Positions 34,747 through 43,731 of a stretch of 64,000 nucleotides of DNA are shown in pieces; the stretch's first letter is position 1; each line of letters starts with the position of its first letter. This stretch comes from JBDHAC01 sp039588215 (GTDB taxonomy: Bacteria; Gemmatimonadota; Gemmatimonadetes; Palauibacterales; Palauibacteraceae). The position numbers and the translations under genes were made by a program. The notes under the pieces were generated by a model. The model was not told the origin of the DNA. It made no database searches and was given only the letters and a program-made list of their open reading frames with translations. The stretch spans positions 36,559-100,558 of the forward strand of contig JBDHAD010000008.1 in NCBI GenBank assembly GCA_039588215.1, written 5' to 3'.

Positions 34747-34953
34747 GTGGACATGGATCTGGTCGTCATATTCGTGCGCGTCGGGACTATTGTCTCAATG
34801 ATCGCCGGCAGCATTGTGCTGTTGCCGATCGCCAAGCGAATCGGTGAGTTGCTCCAGGATTCGGCTATCGAGCGGCGCCCGCTACCCGAGGCGCGGAGCA
34901 GCTCCGCCAAGTCGGTGGCGCTCGAGACGCACGCTACCCGCGAAGAGCATTGA
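34747..34953 (+). CDS. small single-pass membrane protein, 68 aa
   Basis: A GTG (34747), eight bases after AGGGGGGAG, opens a 68-residue protein with one hydrophobic helix (LVVIFVRVGTIVSMIAGSIV then LLPIA) and a charged C-terminal tail (KRIGELLQDSAIERRPLPEA). An ATG two codons later is an alternative start. Its TGA overlaps the TTG start of the spermidine-synthase-like gene (TTGA, 34950-34953), so the two are probably translated in tandem. I recognise no family. The coupling and strong ribosome site are the reasons for calling it real. Confidence 0.65.
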   Translation: MDMDLVVIFVRVGTIVSMIAGSIVLLPIAKRIGELLQDSAIERRPLPEARSSSAKSVALETHATREEH

Positions 34954-37505
34954 GCCCCCCGCGCGGCGGCGCCGGACGACGGGCGCACCCACACTCCGGA
35001 TCCGGTGCAGACGACACCGGCATCCTGCGCATATCCATGGGCGTGGCCTGCGTCTCTATGGCGGGCCTGATGACCGAACTCCTCCTCATGCGCGTGTTCG
35101 ACGTCATCCTCAGTCCGAACATGGCGTACCTGATCATCACATGCGCCATGTTCGCGATCGGACTATCCGGGATCTTCGTGACCCTTCGCCCGCTCGCAGG
35201 AGTGGCGACGGCGCGCCCGCGACTCGCCCTCGTAGCGATCGCCCTCGCGGGGGCTGCGCTGGCCCTGTTACCCCTACTCAACCTTCTCCCTTTCGACTTC
35301 GACCGGATCAGCGATCAGCCGGTGCGTCAAACGCTGGCTTTTCTCGCCATGTACCTCGGTCTCATCCTGCCCTTCTTCCTGGTCGGTCTGGTATTCGCGA
35401 CGGTCTTCTCGGTCCACGCCCACCGTATCCGGCGCCTGTATTTCTGGGACCTGGCGGGTGCGGCGACGGGCGCTGCGCTGGTGGTGCCTCTCGTAGATGA
35501 CATCGGGCCGGGCGGCCTGCTCTTCTTGTCCGCGGCGCTCGCTTTGCTGGGCTCGGCGGCGTTCGCGTTGCATCGGGGATGGTCGCGCGTCGCGCCGGTG
35601 CTGGCGTTGATACTCGTGGCCGTGCCTCTGCTTCACGCCCCGCGCTATCTGGACTTCCGCGTGCACGCGAACAAGCGCGGGCTGACGACAGCCGCGACCC
35701 TCGGGCAGATCGAGTTCACACGCTGGGACCCCGTCTCCAAGATCGACGTGATACCGGAGCCCGACGCCACGGACGCGGAGGGGCGGCTGTTGCGCGGCAC
35801 CCGAAAGCACGTCGCATACGACGGGGGCTCGCAGAGCACCATGATCTACCCGTTCGACGGCGATTTCTCACGTCTTCGGGCGGAGCTGACCGACTCTCTC
35901 CGGCGGCATTTCTGGCAACGCGGAGTGGTGGCCTCACACTACTTGAGAAGAGACTCGGGCCGCCGCGTCCTTATCATCGGAAGCGCCGGGGGGCAGGAGA
36001 CGAAGGCGGCGCTGCTCTTTGGTGCCGGGGAGGTCGACGCGGTCGAGATGGTCGGGGCCGTGGTGGACCTGGTCCGGGATCGGTACGCAGAGTACGGCGG
36101 CCGTCTGTTCTCGGACCCACGCGTGCGGGTCCACGTGGGTGAAGGACGCAGCTTCCTGCGCTCCGGGAGGCACACTTACGACATCATCCAGGTCTTCTCG
36201 AACCACACGAGCTCGTCGATCGCGTCTGGCGCCGGGTCGATGGCGCCTACCTACCTCCAGACCGTCGAGGCTTATCGGGAGTACTTCGGTCACCTGACCG
36301 GAGATGGGATCCTGCACATCAATCATCACTTCTACCCGCGGATGATTACGACAGCTGCTGCTGCCTGGCGATCACTTGGCCGAGACGATTTCGCCAGACA
36401 TGTGGTCGTATACGCGCAGATGCGCCCCAACTTCCTGCCCACGCTTCTGATTAAGATGTCACCGTGGACCCAGACCGAGCTGGATGAGCTGCACGATTGG
36501 TTCGAGGGGTGGGAGGGGCCCGTCGGCTACCACCGGGTCGAGGATCCTCTGGATCCCGATCGCAGATTCCTCCCTGACGCGGTTTACTCCGGTGATGCGC
36601 GCGCCCTGCGGCCGATCGCCGAGCGTGCGGATTACTGGCTGTCCCCGTCAACCGACGATAGGCCGTTCTTCAACTTCCTGCGCCGACGGCTCGGGCGTCT
36701 ATCAGCGGATCCTGCTCGCCTGACCAACGAGTCCACCGCGATGTTCCTGAACAGCCAACTCAGGGGGTTCGTCCCGATGGATGTGATCCACCTGGTCGTG
36801 ACGTCCATCGTGGCCCTCTTCTTCGCCCTGGTATTTGTCCTCGTACCCTTGCACTGGGCCGAGGCCGGCAGGGCGCCTTGGCCAGCTAAGGCGGGGACGC
36901 TTCTATATTTCTCGTGCCTGGGTGCCGGGTTCATCCTCCTCGAGTTAGTCCTGATCAACGTCTTTCAGCACTTCGTGGGCTCTCCACTCCATACCTACAC
37001 GACGGTTCTGTTCACCATGCTTCTGGCCGCTGGAGTCGGGAGCGCGTCGTCCGGAAGGCTCGCGGTGAGCCCCGAGTCCCGGTGGCGACTCCCTTTCTTG
37101 GGAGTGATCGGCTACGGAAGCCTCCTGATCCTGGCTCACCGTCCCCTGTTCGATGCGCTCATCGGGTTTCCGACGCCCGCCCGTATCGCGATGGCGGGGG
37201 CGGTCCTCTTCCCGCTCGGGTTCTTCCTCGGCATGCCGTTTCCACTCGGCATTCTCGCAATCGAAGGGCGGCCGCGCGGCGCGGTCGCTTGGGCTTGGGG
37301 CATGAACGGACTCTTCACGGTGGTGGGGGGCGTTTTGAGCGGAATCCTGTCGCTGCTGGTGGGGTTGCGAGCAACATTGTGGCTCGCGATCGGCCTGTAC
37401 GGCGTGGCATGGGTCGTATTCGGGAGGCTGCGGCGAGCCGGCTGGCGGCCCGTCGGGCCCGACTCTAACGTTCATGCGTGGCAAGGACAGACACCCGAAG
37501 AATAA
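34950..37505 (+). CDS. membrane-fused spermidine-synthase-like protein
   Basis: The 851-residue protein has three parts: about seven N-terminal membrane segments (25-245), a soluble spermidine-synthase-like methyltransferase-fold domain (about 255-590; RVLIIGSAGGQETKAALLFG, VDAVEMVGAVVDLVRDRYAE, YDIIQVFSNHTSSSIASGAG), and a second membrane block (about 605-835). Fused proteins of this kind are common in soil bacteria, but their reaction is unproven. The usual GGG-D pattern of true aminopropyltransferases is altered to GSAGGQE, and the catalytic Asp region reads VFSNHTS, so a polyamine product is doubtful. TTG start is chosen for its overlap with the upstream small gene. Confidence 0.83.
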   Translation: MSPPRGGAGRRAHPHSGSGADDTGILRISMGVACVSMAGLMTELLLMRVFDVILSPNMAYLIITCAMFAIGLSGIFVTLRPLAGVATARPRLALVAIALAGAALALLPLLNLLPFDFDRISDQPVRQTLAFLAMYLGLILPFFLVGLVFATVFSVHAHRIRRLYFWDLAGAATGAALVVPLVDDIGPGGLLFLSAALALLGSAAFALHRGWSRVAPVLALILVAVPLLHAPRYLDFRVHANKRGLTTAATLGQIEFTRWDPVSKIDVIPEPDATDAEGRLLRGTRKHVAYDGGSQSTMIYPFDGDFSRLRAELTDSLRRHFWQRGVVASHYLRRDSGRRVLIIGSAGGQETKAALLFGAGEVDAVEMVGAVVDLVRDRYAEYGGRLFSDPRVRVHVGEGRSFLRSGRHTYDIIQVFSNHTSSSIASGAGSMAPTYLQTVEAYREYFGHLTGDGILHINHHFYPRMITTAAAAWRSLGRDDFARHVVVYAQMRPNFLPTLLIKMSPWTQTELDELHDWFEGWEGPVGYHRVEDPLDPDRRFLPDAVYSGDARALRPIAERADYWLSPSTDDRPFFNFLRRRLGRLSADPARLTNESTAMFLNSQLRGFVPMDVIHLVVTSIVALFFALVFVLVPLHWAEAGRAPWPAKAGTLLYFSCLGAGFILLELVLINVFQHFVGSPLHTYTTVLFTMLLAAGVGSASSGRLAVSPESRWRLPFLGVIGYGSLLILAHRPLFDALIGFPTPARIAMAGAVLFPLGFFLGMPFPLGILAIEGRPRGAVAWAWGMNGLFTVVGGVLSGILSLLVGLRATLWLAIGLYGVAWVVFGRLRRAGWRPVGPDSNVHAWQGQTPEE

Positions 37506-37577
37506 AACCCGCCGCGCTACCGGCCGTGGGCGTGATGGCCATGCTCGGCGTGGGATCGGGGGAGTAAGCCTTCCGAG

Positions 37578-37608
37578 CCCCGGCGCTCGATCCATTCGGG
37601 CGCCGGGG
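37578..37608. terminator. hairpin between convergent genes
   Basis: CCCCGGCGC (37578-37586) pairs perfectly with GCGCCGGGG (37600-37608) around 13 nt. It lies in the 110-bp gap between the converging spermidine-synthase-like and S9 peptidase genes, and can serve both directions. No T run. Confidence 0.55.
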
Positions 37609-37616
37609 GTCCGCTT

Positions 37617-40565
37617 TCAGCTTCCGTTCTTACTCGCTACACGTCGGGCCTCGTCCTCCAGCTCGTCCAGAGGGATCCCTTCCGTGATCCAGCCCGGGGC
37701 TGGCTCGCCCTTCAGGTAGTGGCCGAACCACTCCAGAATCCGTCGGTGGTAGTCCACCTGGTTCGCCTCCTGGCGAAAGCCATGGTCCTCGCCCTCGTAT
37801 ACGAGCAGGACCATTTGCTTTCCGGCGCGGCGGGCGAAGTTGTAGAACTCCGTCCCTTGATCCCAATCGACCACGCCATCCTCGTTCCCGAACGCCATCA
37901 GGAGCGGTGTCTCCAACTCGTGGACCTTGTGGATCGGCGAGTTCCGGCGGTGGGCTTCGGGGTCGTCCCAGAACGGGACCTCCATGCGCGCCTGTCCGGT
38001 CTCCCAGTGATCGACTTCGGGGACACCCGGGTTCCAGTGTATCGCTCCCATGAAGCTCACGAAGTCGGTGAGCGGGGCGCCCGCGACCGAAGCGGCGAAG
38101 ATGTCCGTGCGAGTCGGGAGATAGGTCGCCTGGTAGCCGCCCCATGAGTGTCCGATCAATCCTACGCGGGCGGCGTCGGCTACCCCCATCTCGACGATCC
38201 TGGCCACCGCTGCCCGCACCGACTCGAGGGCGCTGATGCCGGGATCCCGGGCCCGGTACACGATGTCGGGCAGGAGCACCGCGTACCCCTGCTGCGTCCA
38301 CGCGGTGAAGTTGTAATAGTCCCGCTCGCTCGGGGCGCTGAACAGATGCATCCGGGGCGAGAGCATCTCGTAGGTATACACGATCATGGGCACGCGCTCG
38401 CCTGCGCTGTAGTTCGCCGGGTAAAGGAGCACCGCCTGAAGATCCCGCCCGCCTTCGCTCGTGAAGTCCACCAGCTCGGCGCGCCCCCAAGCGTATTCGG
38501 TCATGAAGGGGTTGAGATCGGTGACCTGGCGGGCGTCGGACAGATCGGGTCCGGCGGCGAACAGGTCAGGCGGATCATCGAACGCCTGAGCGCTGAACAG
38601 GTACACATCGGCGCTGTCCGCCACCGTGAGACCCTCGATCCATTTGTCCTCGTAGACGAGCCGCTCGACGGTGTACCCACCGGACTGCTCGTCGCTGGCG
38701 TCGCCCGGCACCGGCATGAGCCGCGCATATCCGCGCTTCTCGCTTCGCTCCCCGTACAGTGAGAGGTAGACCGGCTGATCCGGATCGAAGCCCGGCTCGT
38801 CGTCGTCGACGCCCAGAGTCCTGAACCCGCCGCGACTCGGGTCGAACTCCCTAACGAGGCGGTGTGTGACGTCCTCTTCCCTCCCTCGGGTGAGGCGCGC
38901 TGCGTCGGAGCCATCGGGCGCCACCCGCCAGACGTCGTGCTCGTCGTACAGGAAGACCGCCTCGTCGCCCTCCAGCCAGCCGCCAGGTCCGAACCCGTGC
39001 GGTGGAAGGACATCGGTGGGCGTGTCGTAGGCGGTGTCGGCGAAGACGGTGGGGAGGCCGGAGGTGAGCTCGTACTGTGCGCCGGTCTCCAGATCGAGAC
39101 TCGTGTAGTTCGATCCATCGAAGGCCACCAACCAGCGACCGCCGGCGCTCGTCCAACTGTAGCGCACCCGTTCCAGCACCCGCTCCCGCTCGCCCGTGGC
39201 GACGTCCACCACCCGGGTGTCGCTGTACGGCCGCCCGAACATCTCGCCCCACGCGTAGGGCTCCTGCGTTTCCTCGATCGCCCGGGTCCACCTCTCGAGG
39301 AGCTCGGCGCTCGCCCTCAGATCGGTGCCGATCTGGACGACCCGGGCATCGTCCAGGTGCCATACGGAGAGCAGGGTGCGACGCTCGTCGGAGTCCCGGC
39401 TGGCCTGCTGGCGGGCGAAGATGCGGCGGTCCGAGCTGTGCCAGATCTGGAGGCCGGGGAGCTCGGGCTCTTCGTCCTCGGCTGCCGTGCTGTCTTGCGG
39501 GGCTTCGCCCTCCGTATCGTCGGGGCTCTCCTTCCCGGGGTCCGTCCGCTCCCCTGCATCCTCCTCGCTCGCCTCGTCATCGGGCTCCTCGGGAGGGATG
39601 GGGCGCAAACCGATCGCGACCAGACGACCATCATCGGACCATCGCGGGGCGGCGTGCCGCACCACTTCGAGGGAGTCCGCGAGACCGGTCGCCCCGGCGG
39701 TCAGCACGAACTCGGTCGCGTCCTCGCCATCGAGCCCACGCCAGGCGAGCACGTCGTGGGCCGTCGCATCCTCGTCGGCCGCGGGCTCGCGGGAACGAAG
39801 GACGGCGAGATCGGCCGCGTTCTCGCGCCAAGCCAGCTGCGTGTACGCAGAGCCCGAGGTCCCCAGGGACCGGATCCGGCCGCTGTCGGCATCGTAGACC
39901 TGGACGCCGTTGCCCTCCTCGCTGCCCGTGGATACCGCGAGCGCGAGCAGGGAAGCGGAGTCGCTCCAGGCGAACTCGCCCACGTTCCCGAACGTGGTGG
40001 TCGTGCCCGAAGCCAGGTCCACCACCCTCAGGTCCGCACCTTTGCCCTTCGGCTCCTCCGGGGCATATCCGTGGAGCGCGAGGAATCGGCCGCTCTCGTC
40101 GAAGCCGAACGCTCGCACCTCCTCGAAGCTCCGCTCTTCACCGCTCGCCAGATCGAGCAGCCCGGCCCCGAGCCGAACCGGCTCCTCGGCCTTCTCGAAC
40201 CGCTCCTCTTCGTCGGGAGAGACGCCGACCGCCCAGGCCAGCCAGCGACCGTCAGGGGTGAACGCGGGCTGTCTTCCCCACGGCACGGAGCGCGCGGAAT
40301 CACGCTGGAGTGACCGGATGCGAAGCTCGGCATCTTCGTCCACCCTCCGGACCCGGTACGCCACCCACGCACCATCGGGCGAGAGCACGGCGCGGCCGAG
40401 GCTCTCCCAACGCCCGTAATCTTCGGGCACGAGGGTCGGCTTCTCCTGACCCGAGGCGGCCCCGAAACCGGAAGCGAAGAGGGCCGCCGCGATCGCGGCT
40501 CCTATGACGAGACGGTCGCGGCGACGACGATGGCAGACGCTACGAACGAAGATCGAGGCACGCAT
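37617..40565 (-). CDS. secreted S9 family peptidase, large form
   Basis: The 982-residue protein starts MRASIFVRSVCHRRRRDRLV, preceded by GGAGGAC, with a signal peptide (IGAAIAAALFASGFGAASGQ). A long propeller region follows (about 40-690). The alpha/beta-hydrolase at the C-terminus has IGHSWGGYQATYLPTRTD (Ser807), FGNEDGVVDWDQG (Asp) and GEDHGFRQEAN (His). A striking acidic insert at about 325-370 (EEPDDEASEEDAGERTDPGK and on) interrupts the propeller. It most resembles the large periplasmic prolyl oligopeptidase-like enzymes of Bacteroidetes and Gemmatimonadota. The family trims peptides; the insert is probably a surface loop. Confidence 0.93.
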   Translation of the reverse strand: MRASIFVRSVCHRRRRDRLVIGAAIAAALFASGFGAASGQEKPTLVPEDYGRWESLGRAVLSPDGAWVAYRVRRVDEDAELRIRSLQRDSARSVPWGRQPAFTPDGRWLAWAVGVSPDEEERFEKAEEPVRLGAGLLDLASGEERSFEEVRAFGFDESGRFLALHGYAPEEPKGKGADLRVVDLASGTTTTFGNVGEFAWSDSASLLALAVSTGSEEGNGVQVYDADSGRIRSLGTSGSAYTQLAWRENAADLAVLRSREPAADEDATAHDVLAWRGLDGEDATEFVLTAGATGLADSLEVVRHAAPRWSDDGRLVAIGLRPIPPEEPDDEASEEDAGERTDPGKESPDDTEGEAPQDSTAAEDEEPELPGLQIWHSSDRRIFARQQASRDSDERRTLLSVWHLDDARVVQIGTDLRASAELLERWTRAIEETQEPYAWGEMFGRPYSDTRVVDVATGERERVLERVRYSWTSAGGRWLVAFDGSNYTSLDLETGAQYELTSGLPTVFADTAYDTPTDVLPPHGFGPGGWLEGDEAVFLYDEHDVWRVAPDGSDAARLTRGREEDVTHRLVREFDPSRGGFRTLGVDDDEPGFDPDQPVYLSLYGERSEKRGYARLMPVPGDASDEQSGGYTVERLVYEDKWIEGLTVADSADVYLFSAQAFDDPPDLFAAGPDLSDARQVTDLNPFMTEYAWGRAELVDFTSEGGRDLQAVLLYPANYSAGERVPMIVYTYEMLSPRMHLFSAPSERDYYNFTAWTQQGYAVLLPDIVYRARDPGISALESVRAAVARIVEMGVADAARVGLIGHSWGGYQATYLPTRTDIFAASVAGAPLTDFVSFMGAIHWNPGVPEVDHWETGQARMEVPFWDDPEAHRRNSPIHKVHELETPLLMAFGNEDGVVDWDQGTEFYNFARRAGKQMVLLVYEGEDHGFRQEANQVDYHRRILEWFGHYLKGEPAPGWITEGIPLDELEDEARRVASKNGS

Positions 40566-40848
40566 GGGTCCTCCCCGGACTCGGTCCTTCGGTCGGAAGT
40601 TGCAGGCGGATGTCTGACTATCGGGCCGAGATCCCGCATGTACAAGGCACGGCGTCTGTCCTGTCGTCGGACCCTCGGGAGGGCGGCGGGGCCCACCCGT
40701 GCGGGTCGGAAGCGATAGAATTACGGGTTCCGCACCCGCGGCCCCTACAGCTGCGCTGCATTCCGGCGCGCGGCGGGCACCGCGGGGCGGGGTCCGGGTC
40801 GAAGGTGCTCGAGAGCGGTGTGCGGGAGACGGACCTGATTGAGGTCGC

Positions 40849-42141
40849 TCAACTCGCACAACCGGGCGGGCGATCGTCGGGGCCATCACCCGCGCAATCG
40901 TCCGGGCGGCTCGACGAGCCACCCGGGTGGTCTGAGAGTCGTTCGTCTATGAAGGCGATGATCCGTCGTGCTCGAGCTCGCCAGGTCAGACCTTCGGCAT
41001 CCGACCGCGCCTGCAACACGATGGCCGTCGCCCAACCGGTATCGGTCATGATGCGCCGGATGGCCTCGACGGCGGCGCCGACATCGTCCGGCTGAACGAG
41101 GGCGGCGTTCTCATCGTTCAATACGCTCACGGTGTCCGGCAGCGCGGGAGCCAGAATGGGTCGACCCGCGGCCAGGTACTTGAAGAGCTTCATCGGCAAC
41201 ACGGTCTTGCCATATTTTTCGAGCGGTTCCGCGGTCGTGGGGATGAGCAGCGCGTCGGCCGCCCACAGATACTCGACCAACCTGTCCTCCGTCATCCACG
41301 GGATACGGTTAACGTTCCTCAAACCGCGGTCGGCTACGTCGCGGGTCACCCAACCCTCCCGGTCTTTCTGCGACTTCCCGATGAGCCAGTAAGTGATCTC
41401 GGGCGTCCGATCCGCGAGCTCCAGGAGCGATTCGATCCCTTTCCGTCGATCCATGCGCCCGGCGTAGCAGGCGATCTTCGCCTCCGTGGGCACCCGTAAG
41501 CGTCCGCGCGCCTCCTGTTTCGACAGATCCGCGTCGAAAAGAGCCGGATTGAACCCGTTGTGGATCGCCCGAACCTTCTCCTCCCTCACCCCGCACCTCA
41601 GCAGGCTGTCGCTGGAAACCTCGGAGTGCGTGATGATCCCCAGCAGACGCGAAGATCGGGACCAGCGGCCCAGCCACGCACCCGCGGCCGCCGAGGGTCG
41701 GTAGACTCGGTACGTCTCGAAGATGACCGAGAGGCCCAGCCGGGTGGCCAGGTAGGCGGGCACCAGATTGCGCGTGTAGACAACCGTGCAACCGGCGAGC
41801 TTGGCCCAAATGGGTGCCAGGACGCCATGCGTGTATTTCTCCGCACGCGACCTGCTCAGCGGGAAGGAGATCAACTCGGAGACCGACAGGTCGTTCGTAA
41901 CGTGATAGAAGGTCTTGAGTCGCTCTACCCGACGCCGCTTCGGGACTCCGAACGTGCGCCAATCCCTCGGTATGACGAGGCGGATGTCCATTCCCTCGGA
42001 GCCGAGGGCGGAGACGGTGTTGATCACCTGCTCCGCGTCGGCTTTGTCGATCGGGAATTGCTGGTCGGAGACGTAGGCCGCCCGCATGTGGTGCCGATCC
42101 GGTTCTCGTGTTAAGAGGGTCGGGACAGGACGATCATTCAT
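40849..42141 (-). CDS. glycosyltransferase family 4 protein
   Basis: The 430-residue protein has the GT-B fold: N-terminal acceptor domain (MRAAYVSDQQFPIDKADAEQ), HNGFNPALFD linker, and C-terminal donor domain with CYAGRMDRRKGIESLLELAD and the nucleotide-sugar block YLWAADALLIPTTAEPLEKY then LPMKLFKYLAAGRPILAP. The last 30 residues are a polar, low-complexity tail. GAGAGG lies before the first ATG; the ATG at residue 19 is an alternative. It is divergent from the flippase (71 bp), so both likely belong to one glycan-assembly group. Confidence 0.88.
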   Translation of the reverse strand: MNDRPVPTLLTREPDRHHMRAAYVSDQQFPIDKADAEQVINTVSALGSEGMDIRLVIPRDWRTFGVPKRRRVERLKTFYHVTNDLSVSELISFPLSRSRAEKYTHGVLAPIWAKLAGCTVVYTRNLVPAYLATRLGLSVIFETYRVYRPSAAAGAWLGRWSRSSRLLGIITHSEVSSDSLLRCGVREEKVRAIHNGFNPALFDADLSKQEARGRLRVPTEAKIACYAGRMDRRKGIESLLELADRTPEITYWLIGKSQKDREGWVTRDVADRGLRNVNRIPWMTEDRLVEYLWAADALLIPTTAEPLEKYGKTVLPMKLFKYLAAGRPILAPALPDTVSVLNDENAALVQPDDVGAAVEAIRRIMTDTGWATAIVLQARSDAEGLTWRARARRIIAFIDERLSDHPGGSSSRPDDCAGDGPDDRPPGCAS

Positions 42142-42212
42142 TTGCCTCTCTGAACGCTAACACGCCAGTATGCGTGCCGCGAAATGACCGAGCTATCCTC
42201 CCACTCTGACCG

Positions 42213-43727
42213 ATGAGAACCACTCCGGAAACCGACGCGCGGGACCTGGCGCGCGGCGCCGGTGTGAACTACGCCGGCTACGTCGCGCGGCTCGGCAGTC
42301 GGATCCCGTTCATGTTCCTCGCCGGTCTCCTGTACGGCGAGGTCAGGTTCGGAGTGTTCACGTTCGCGATCTCCGTGGTGGAGGTCGCGGGGGCCCTGGC
42401 CACGTTCGGGATGCGGCGCTCCGTCTACAAGTTCATGAGCGATGAGATCGCGCGGAGCGGGGTCGCCTACCGCGCGATCACCACGGCGGTGGTTCTCACG
42501 ACCACGGCCGCCGTGATCCTCGCCCTGGCCGTGGCTTCGGGTGCCCACGCGCTGGCGCGAGCCTTCCACCTGGAGATCGCGGGAAGCTCGCTGCGGATCC
42601 TGTCGCTCGCGATCCCCATGATCGTCCTCTCCGAGATCCTGCTCGCGGCGATCCGTTTCACGCGCCAGATGAGGTTCGACGTGTACGCCCGTAGCCTCGC
42701 CGAGCCGATCACGCTCGCGGTCGTCACCGTGCTCGCCTATTGGGCGGGGGCGCGCGAGCACGGTCTCGCGATCGCGTACGTCGCGTCGCTCGCGGCGGCG
42801 GCTCTGCTGTCCGCGTTCTTCTTCGCGCGCGTGTACCCGATTCGAGAGTGCTTCGCGGTCCGGCCCCGGCGGAGCGAGATGCGTGAGATGATCGCGTTCA
42901 GCGCTCCCACCGCCGGCTACGACGTCCTCGCCTTCCTCACCGACAGAGTCGATGTCTTCCTCGTCTCCTACTTCATGCCCGCGTCCGCGGTCGGCGTGTA
43001 CGGGATGGCAAGGCAGTTCTCGACGGTTACCAAGAAGATTCGCATGGGCTTCGATCGAATCCTGGCCCCCGTCGTGTCCGAGAGCCTCGCCGCCGGCTAC
43101 CGGGAGAGAGCCGCACACCAGATCGCGCTGGTGGGACGCTGGATTCTCACCGCCATCGTCACCGTGGTCCTGCTCTACGCCTTCTGGGGCGATGATCTGC
43201 TCGGTCTGATGGGGGGAGGGTTCGCGACCGGCGCGACCGTGCTCGTGCTCATCACGATCGCGGACGCGATCCACGGTAGCCTTGGCGTGAACGACCTGCC
43301 GTTCGTGTACCTGCGTCCCGCCTTGAACGTCGTGCTGGGATTCGTGATGTTCGTTCTCGCGGTCGCCGCGAACGTGTGGTTGATCCCGGTGTTGGGGCTG
43401 GAGGGGGCGGGTCTGGCCGCCATCCTGACCGTGACGATCGTGAATGCGGCGAGGGTTTATCTGAACCGGCGTCTGTTCGGCATGGCGACCGTGACTGCTT
43501 CCTTCCTCAAACCGCTCGTCGCGGCGATACCGGCCGCCGGAGTCGTGCTGGCGCTACAACTACTTAGCGCCCCCGTGCCGGTACTCGGCGTCGTGCTCGG
43601 GATCCCCGCGGTGGCGGGCACGTATCTGGCTTCACTTTACGTTCTCGGCATGGAGCCCGAAGACCGCGCGCAGCTCGAGCGCTTTCGCGAGGCTCTCAGG
43701 CGGCGCTCGCGTACCGGTGCCGCCTGA
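42213..43727 (+). CDS. oligosaccharide flippase family protein (Wzx/MATE-like)
   Basis: The 504-residue membrane protein has about 13-14 hydrophobic segments. The start GVNYAGYVARLGSRIPFMFL and the middle MPASAVGVYGMARQFSTVTK are typical of the polysaccharide-biosynthesis/MVF superfamily; the latter is the point where the C-terminal half begins. It should flip undecaprenyl-linked glycans across the inner membrane. Its stop lies 4 bp from the stop of the convergent radical SAM gene. With the divergent glycosyltransferase it suggests a lipid-linked glycan pathway. Confidence 0.9.
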   Translation: MRTTPETDARDLARGAGVNYAGYVARLGSRIPFMFLAGLLYGEVRFGVFTFAISVVEVAGALATFGMRRSVYKFMSDEIARSGVAYRAITTAVVLTTTAAVILALAVASGAHALARAFHLEIAGSSLRILSLAIPMIVLSEILLAAIRFTRQMRFDVYARSLAEPITLAVVTVLAYWAGAREHGLAIAYVASLAAAALLSAFFFARVYPIRECFAVRPRRSEMREMIAFSAPTAGYDVLAFLTDRVDVFLVSYFMPASAVGVYGMARQFSTVTKKIRMGFDRILAPVVSESLAAGYRERAAHQIALVGRWILTAIVTVVLLYAFWGDDLLGLMGGGFATGATVLVLITIADAIHGSLGVNDLPFVYLRPALNVVLGFVMFVLAVAANVWLIPVLGLEGAGLAAILTVTIVNAARVYLNRRLFGMATVTASFLKPLVAAIPAAGVVLALQLLSAPVPVLGVVLGIPAVAGTYLASLYVLGMEPEDRAQLERFREALRRRSRTGAA

Positions 43728-43731
43728 TCAT

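Noticed and set aside
38862..40313. 483-codon plus-strand frame inside the large S9 gene
   Set aside because: The opposite strand codes a complete S9 peptidase; the frame is explained by high GC.
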